A stretch of DNA of 64,000 nucleotides from contig NZ_CP072141.1 in NCBI RefSeq assembly GCF_019355555.1, positions 1,420,001 through 1,484,000 on the forward strand, read 5' to 3'. Position 1 is the first letter of the stretch. Every line of letters begins with the position of its first letter. Shown here piece after piece: positions 61,215-64,000 of the stretch. This stretch comes from Rhizobium sp. L51/94. GTDB taxonomy: Bacteria > Pseudomonadota > Alphaproteobacteria > Rhizobiales > Rhizobiaceae. The position numbers were made by a program, and so were the translations under genes. The notes under the pieces were generated by a model. The model was not told the origin of the DNA, did not search any database, and worked only from the letters and a program-made list of their open reading frames with translations.

Positions 61215-61924
61215 ACAAGTCGCTCCCCGTCACATTGGCTGCAATGGTGTTCCTCGGCGGTTGCCAGTCGCAGGCGATCAAGGAAATCGGTCGGGCGCCG
61301 GCCATGAGCCCGATCGGCAGCGGGCTGCAATATGCCCAGACGCCGCAGATGTCTCTCTATCCGAAGCGGCCGCATCAGGTGGCACAGGGCTATTCGCTGT
61401 GGAGCGATTCGCAGGCGGCGCTGTTCAAGGACGCCCGCGCGTTGAATGTCGGCGACATCATGACGGTCAACATATCGATCAACGACAAGGCCAACTGGGA
61501 TAACGAGACCAATCGCGACCGGACCAACAAGAGCGGCATGAACTACGACGTCAACGCCAATATTCTGGGCTGGAACCCGAAGACGTCGGGCGCCGGGACA
61601 TACGGCTCTGACACCTCAACCGATGCCAAGGGCAAGATGCAGCGCTCCGAGCAGGTCACACTGCTGGTGGCCGCCGTCGTCACCGGCATCCTGGAGAATG
61701 GCAACCTCGTCATCAGCGGCTCGCAGGAAGTTCGCATGAACCAGGAAATCCGCATTCTCAACGTCGCCGGTATCGTCCGGCCGCAGGATGTCACCGCTGA
61801 GAATACCATCTCATACGAGAAGATCGCCGAAGCCCGCATCTCTTACGGCGGTCGCGGTCGCCTGACGGAAATCCAGCAGCCGCCGCGCGGCCAGCAGGCT
61901 GTCGACCTTCTGTCGCCATTGTAG
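61211..61924 (+). CDS. flgH: Flagellar L-ring lipoprotein FlgH
   Basis: A 237-residue outer-membrane ring protein. A lipoprotein signal peptide ends with the lipobox VFLGGC (Cys18), so the mature protein is lipid-anchored. SLWSDSQAALFKDARALNVG, then DIMTVNISINDKANWDNETN, and RSEQVTLLVAAVVTGILENG, then VISGSQEVRMNQEIRILNVA are standard. Start overlaps motE by four bases. Followed by fliL after 36 bases. Confidence 0.96.
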   Translation: MNKSLPVTLAAMVFLGGCQSQAIKEIGRAPAMSPIGSGLQYAQTPQMSLYPKRPHQVAQGYSLWSDSQAALFKDARALNVGDIMTVNISINDKANWDNETNRDRTNKSGMNYDVNANILGWNPKTSGAGTYGSDTSTDAKGKMQRSEQVTLLVAAVVTGILENGNLVISGSQEVRMNQEIRILNVAGIVRPQDVTAENTISYEKIAEARISYGGRGRLTEIQQPPRGQQAVDLLSPL

Positions 61925-61960
61925 CGGCTGTAGACGAGATACAATGAAAGGCGGACCGTC

Positions 61961-62467
61961 ATGGCAGACGACGAAGACGGCAAGAAAAAGAAGAGTACCC
62001 TGATCCCGTTGATCGGCGGCGTGCTGGTGCTGACCCTGGTCGGCGCCGGCGGCGGCTGGGCCATCGGCAATATGGTCGCTCCGAAGATACTTACAGCTGA
62101 AAAGGCCCAGGCAGCCGAGGCCAAGCCCGAGGCCGGCGGCAAGAAGGGTGAGGACGGCGCGTTGCCAACCGTTGTCCCCGAGGCCAACGGTATCCTCCAG
62201 CTGGACCCCATCACGTCCAACCTTGCCTACCCGTCGGAAAACTGGGTTCGGCTCGAGGTCGCGCTGATGTTCAAGGGGCCGACGGACGTCAAGATGGCCG
62301 AAGATATCCACCAGGATATCCTCGCCTATATCCGCACGGTTTCCCTCCAGCAGATCGAGGGTCCGCGCGGCTTTCAATATCTTAGGGACGACATTCAGGA
62401 ACGTGTTGACCTGCGCTCGGAAGGGCGCGTATCGAAGGTGATGTTCAGAACCTTCGTCATCGAATGA
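61961..62467 (+). CDS. fliL: Flagellar basal-body-associated protein FliL
   Basis: A 168-residue inner-membrane protein that surrounds the stator. A short Lys-rich start (DDEDGKKKKSTLIPLIGGVL) leads to the span (about 15-34; LVLTLVGAGGGWAIGNMVAP). A periplasmic domain with PITSNLAYPSENWVRLEVAL and ADIHQDILAYIRTVS-like helices ends with LRSEGRVSKVMFRTFVIE. AAAGGCGG precedes the ATG; the stop overlaps fliP. Confidence 0.92.
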   Translation: MADDEDGKKKKSTLIPLIGGVLVLTLVGAGGGWAIGNMVAPKILTAEKAQAAEAKPEAGGKKGEDGALPTVVPEANGILQLDPITSNLAYPSENWVRLEVALMFKGPTDVKMAEDIHQDILAYIRTVSLQQIEGPRGFQYLRDDIQERVDLRSEGRVSKVMFRTFVIE

Positions 62468-63201
62468 TTCGATTTCTATGCCTTTTCATCGCCATCATGG
62501 CGGTGCCCGAGTTGGCGGCGGCGCAACAGCTTCCGACAGACCTGTTCAACGCGCCTGTCAGCGGCTCGGCGGCGGCCTGGATCATCAGGACATTCGGCCT
62601 TCTGACCATCCTGTCGGTGGCTCCGGGCATCCTGGTGATGGTCACCAGCTTCCCGCGCTTCATTATCGCATTTTCGATCCTGCGCTCCGGCATGGGCCTC
62701 TCCACCACCCCGTCCAACATGATCCTGCTAAGCCTGGCGCTGTTCATGACTTTCTATGTCATGGCACCGACTTTCGACCAGGCATGGAAGGATGGCGGCG
62801 CGCCGCTTCTGGCAAACCAGATTAACGAGACGGAGGCCGTGCAGCGCATTGCCGAACCGTTTAGAACCTTCATGTCCGCCAATACGCGTGAGAAGGACAT
62901 CAAGCTGTTCGTCGATCTCGCCCAGGAGCGCGGCCAGACGGTCGTCGTCGACAGCAAGATCGACTACCGTGTTCTTATCCCGGCCTTCATGATTTCCGAG
63001 ATCCGCCGCGGCTTCGAAATCGGCTTCCTCGTCGTACTGCCGTTCCTGGTGATCGATCTCATCGTCTCGACCATCGTCATGGCGATGGGCATGATGATGC
63101 TGCCGCCGACATCCATCTCGCTGCCGTTCAAGATCCTGTTCTTCGTGCTGATCGACGGCTGGAACCTGCTGGTCGGCAGCCTCGTCCGATCCTTCCACTG
63201 A
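62464..63201 (+). CDS. fliP: Flagellar export-gate protein FliP
   Basis: A 245-residue inner-membrane protein of the type III export gate. Signal-type N-terminus (FLCLFIAIMAVPELAAAQQ), then FGLLTILSVAPGILVMVTSF, then PRFIIAFSILRSGMGLSTTP, the strongly conserved gate stretches. LIPAFMISEIRRGFEIGFLV and VMAMGMMMLPPTSISLPFKI complete the family pattern with four spans. Start overlaps fliL by four bases. It is the last gene of the rightward unit in the window. Confidence 0.96.
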   Translation: MIRFLCLFIAIMAVPELAAAQQLPTDLFNAPVSGSAAAWIIRTFGLLTILSVAPGILVMVTSFPRFIIAFSILRSGMGLSTTPSNMILLSLALFMTFYVMAPTFDQAWKDGGAPLLANQINETEAVQRIAEPFRTFMSANTREKDIKLFVDLAQERGQTVVVDSKIDYRVLIPAFMISEIRRGFEIGFLVVLPFLVIDLIVSTIVMAMGMMMLPPTSISLPFKILFFVLIDGWNLLVGSLVRSFH

Positions 63202-63228
63202 CCTGATTTGATGTAAGTCGTGACGCCA

Positions 63229-63260
63229 GCGCGCCGGCGCCGGAGTATCCCCCGGCGCGC
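63229..63260. terminator. GC-rich hairpin between fliP and a convergent gene
   Basis: GCGCGCCGG (63229-63237) and CCGGCGCGC (63252-63260) are perfect complements around 14 bases. It separates the convergent fliP and glycosyltransferase genes. No T run is present, so it may act with Rho. Confidence 0.6.
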
Positions 63261-63265
63261 GCGAA

Positions 63266-64000
63266 CTATTCTGCGGCGATAGCGTGCGGATTTTCGTCCT
63301 CGACCATGAACGGCACGGTGCGCGGGGGCAGGGCAGGCACATCGAAGTGCTCTGGCTCCAGCCCCTGTCTGCCGCGCTCGTACATCGTTTCAAAAGCCAT
63401 CTGCAGGTGATCGCAGAAGCGCTCCGCGTCGAACAGCGGCATGACGTAGCGGTTGCGGATCAGCCGTTCCTTGTATTCCTGCACGCGAGCGCGATCGTTG
63501 GCCAGCGCAACGGCCATGTCCTCGTAGCCCTGCATGTCCGGGGCAACCAGTTCGGGTACGCCGATGGCATTCAGCAGGCTCTCGCTGACCCTGGAGGCGA
63601 AGTTCGTACCCTTGAGAGTGAGGACGGGCAGGCCGCCCCAGAGCTGTTCGGACGTCGTTGTATGGCCGTTGACCGGGAAGGTGTCGATGCCGAGGTCGGC
63701 CAGCGCCTGGCGGTCGATATGCTCGTCATAGCGGATGCGGGTGGTGAATACGATGCGCTTGCGATGAATGCCGCGTGCCTCGAAGCGGGCGGCAAGATTG
63801 GCTTCCGCGCGCGGTCCGTTGCAGACGACCCAGAGCACGGTGTTCTTGGTCCGCCTGAGGATATTGCACCAGACGTCGACCATCTGGGAGGTAATCTTGC
63901 GGTTGCCGTTGAATGACGCAAACACGAAGGCGTCTTCCGGCAGGCCGTGCTTGGCACGGCTGGTCGGGCGCGGCTTCGGGCGATGGGTCGGATCGTTCGG
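63266..64000 (-). CDS. SPINDLY/OGT-type glycosyltransferase, 5' end outside window
   Basis: The last 244 codons of a leftward gene that continues beyond base 64000 (frame open to the edge). The segment is the C-terminal half of a family 41 (O-GlcNAc transferase/SPINDLY) catalytic domain: DAFVFASFNGNRKITSQMVD, then WCNILRRTKNTVLWVVCNGP, then RIRYDEHIDRQALADLGIDT. GHTTTSEQLWGGLPVLTLKG is the UDP-sugar-binding region with the conserved Thr-Thr/Asp-like tail, and NAIGVPELVAPDMQGYEDMA follows. Such proteins carry N-terminal TPR repeats in the missing part. Placed at the edge of the flagellar region it is a candidate flagellin glycosyltransferase, but the flagellin genes are not in view. Confidence 0.8.
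   Translation of the reverse strand, partial: PNDPTHRPKPRPTSRAKHGLPEDAFVFASFNGNRKITSQMVDVWCNILRRTKNTVLWVVCNGPRAEANLAARFEARGIHRKRIVFTTRIRYDEHIDRQALADLGIDTFPVNGHTTTSEQLWGGLPVLTLKGTNFASRVSESLLNAIGVPELVAPDMQGYEDMAVALANDRARVQEYKERLIRNRYVMPLFDAERFCDHLQMAFETMYERGRQGLEPEHFDVPALPPRTVPFMVEDENPHAIAAE

Overview
The window is a chromosomal segment of an alphaproteobacterium of the Rhizobiales, most likely Rhizobiaceae. This rests on the gene set and order rather than on rRNA. The che operon has the rhizobial order icpA-cheS-cheY1-cheA-cheW-cheR-cheB-cheY2-cheD-cheT. The LuxR-type flagellar master regulators visN and visR are present. The Rhizobiales-specific flagellar block contains motE between flgI and flgH. 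A PodJ-like polarity protein, a fused SecDF, and an alphaproteobacterial SOS box (GAAC-N7-GAAC) also fit. A cheW inside the che operon argues, from memory, for a Rhizobium/Sinorhizobium-like rather than an Agrobacterium fabrum-like layout. No rRNA, tRNA, CRISPR array, prophage or insertion sequence was seen.

Layout. 1-5 kb: the end of an RND efflux adaptor gene and a very long PodJ-like polarity protein. 5-11.4 kb: a beta-oxidation block (acyl-CoA dehydrogenase, thiolase, FadB-type bifunctional enzyme) with a MazEF-type toxin-antitoxin pair between the first two genes. 11.4-16.9 kb: a 30-residue membrane miniprotein, a Gly/Ser-rich secreted protein, a transmembrane chemoreceptor ending in a CheR/CheB-docking pentapeptide, a cold-shock protein, an OmpW-type porin behind an FNR/FixK box, and MscL. 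17-25.4 kb: metabolic and stress genes (aminotransferase, UDP-glucose 4-epimerase, HIBCH-type hydrolase, SDR oxidoreductase) and two divergent regulator/target pairs, PadR/SDR and TetR/RidA, followed by a MATE efflux pump. 25.4-34.3 kb: a UvrD-type helicase with a LexA-type box, an SMP-30-like beta-propeller, SecDF, a CPA2 cation/proton antiporter and a small XRE regulator.

34.6-64 kb is one large motility region. It runs from the che operon, headed by a globin-coupled soluble receptor, through fliF and visNR. After an intervening HtrA/DegP protease come the leftward motA-fliM-fliN-fliG-flhB block and the rightward flgF-fliI-flgBC-fliE-flgGAI-motE-flgH-fliL-fliP block. A SPINDLY/OGT-type glycosyltransferase, cut by the window edge, closes the region. 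Together these encode the signal pathway (receptors to CheA to CheY1/CheY2, with CheS as phosphate-sink partner), the switch (FliG, FliM, FliN), the stator (MotA and the MotE chaperone), the export gate (FlhB, FliI, FliP, FliL) and the rod and rings (FliF, FlgB, C, F, G, FliE, FlgA, I, H). Flagellins, hook, motB/C and flhA lie outside.

I found no wholly unfamiliar multigene system. The most notable items are intergenic: three copies of a 13-bp operator between the RidA and TetR genes, a perfect 10-bp-arm operator at the toxin-antitoxin module, a 14-bp perfect palindrome just before visN, an FNR box before the OmpW gene, a SOS box before the helicase, a structured leader before the MATE pump, and a nested 43-base dyad in an 896-base gap. 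Two very small membrane-protein genes are also supported.
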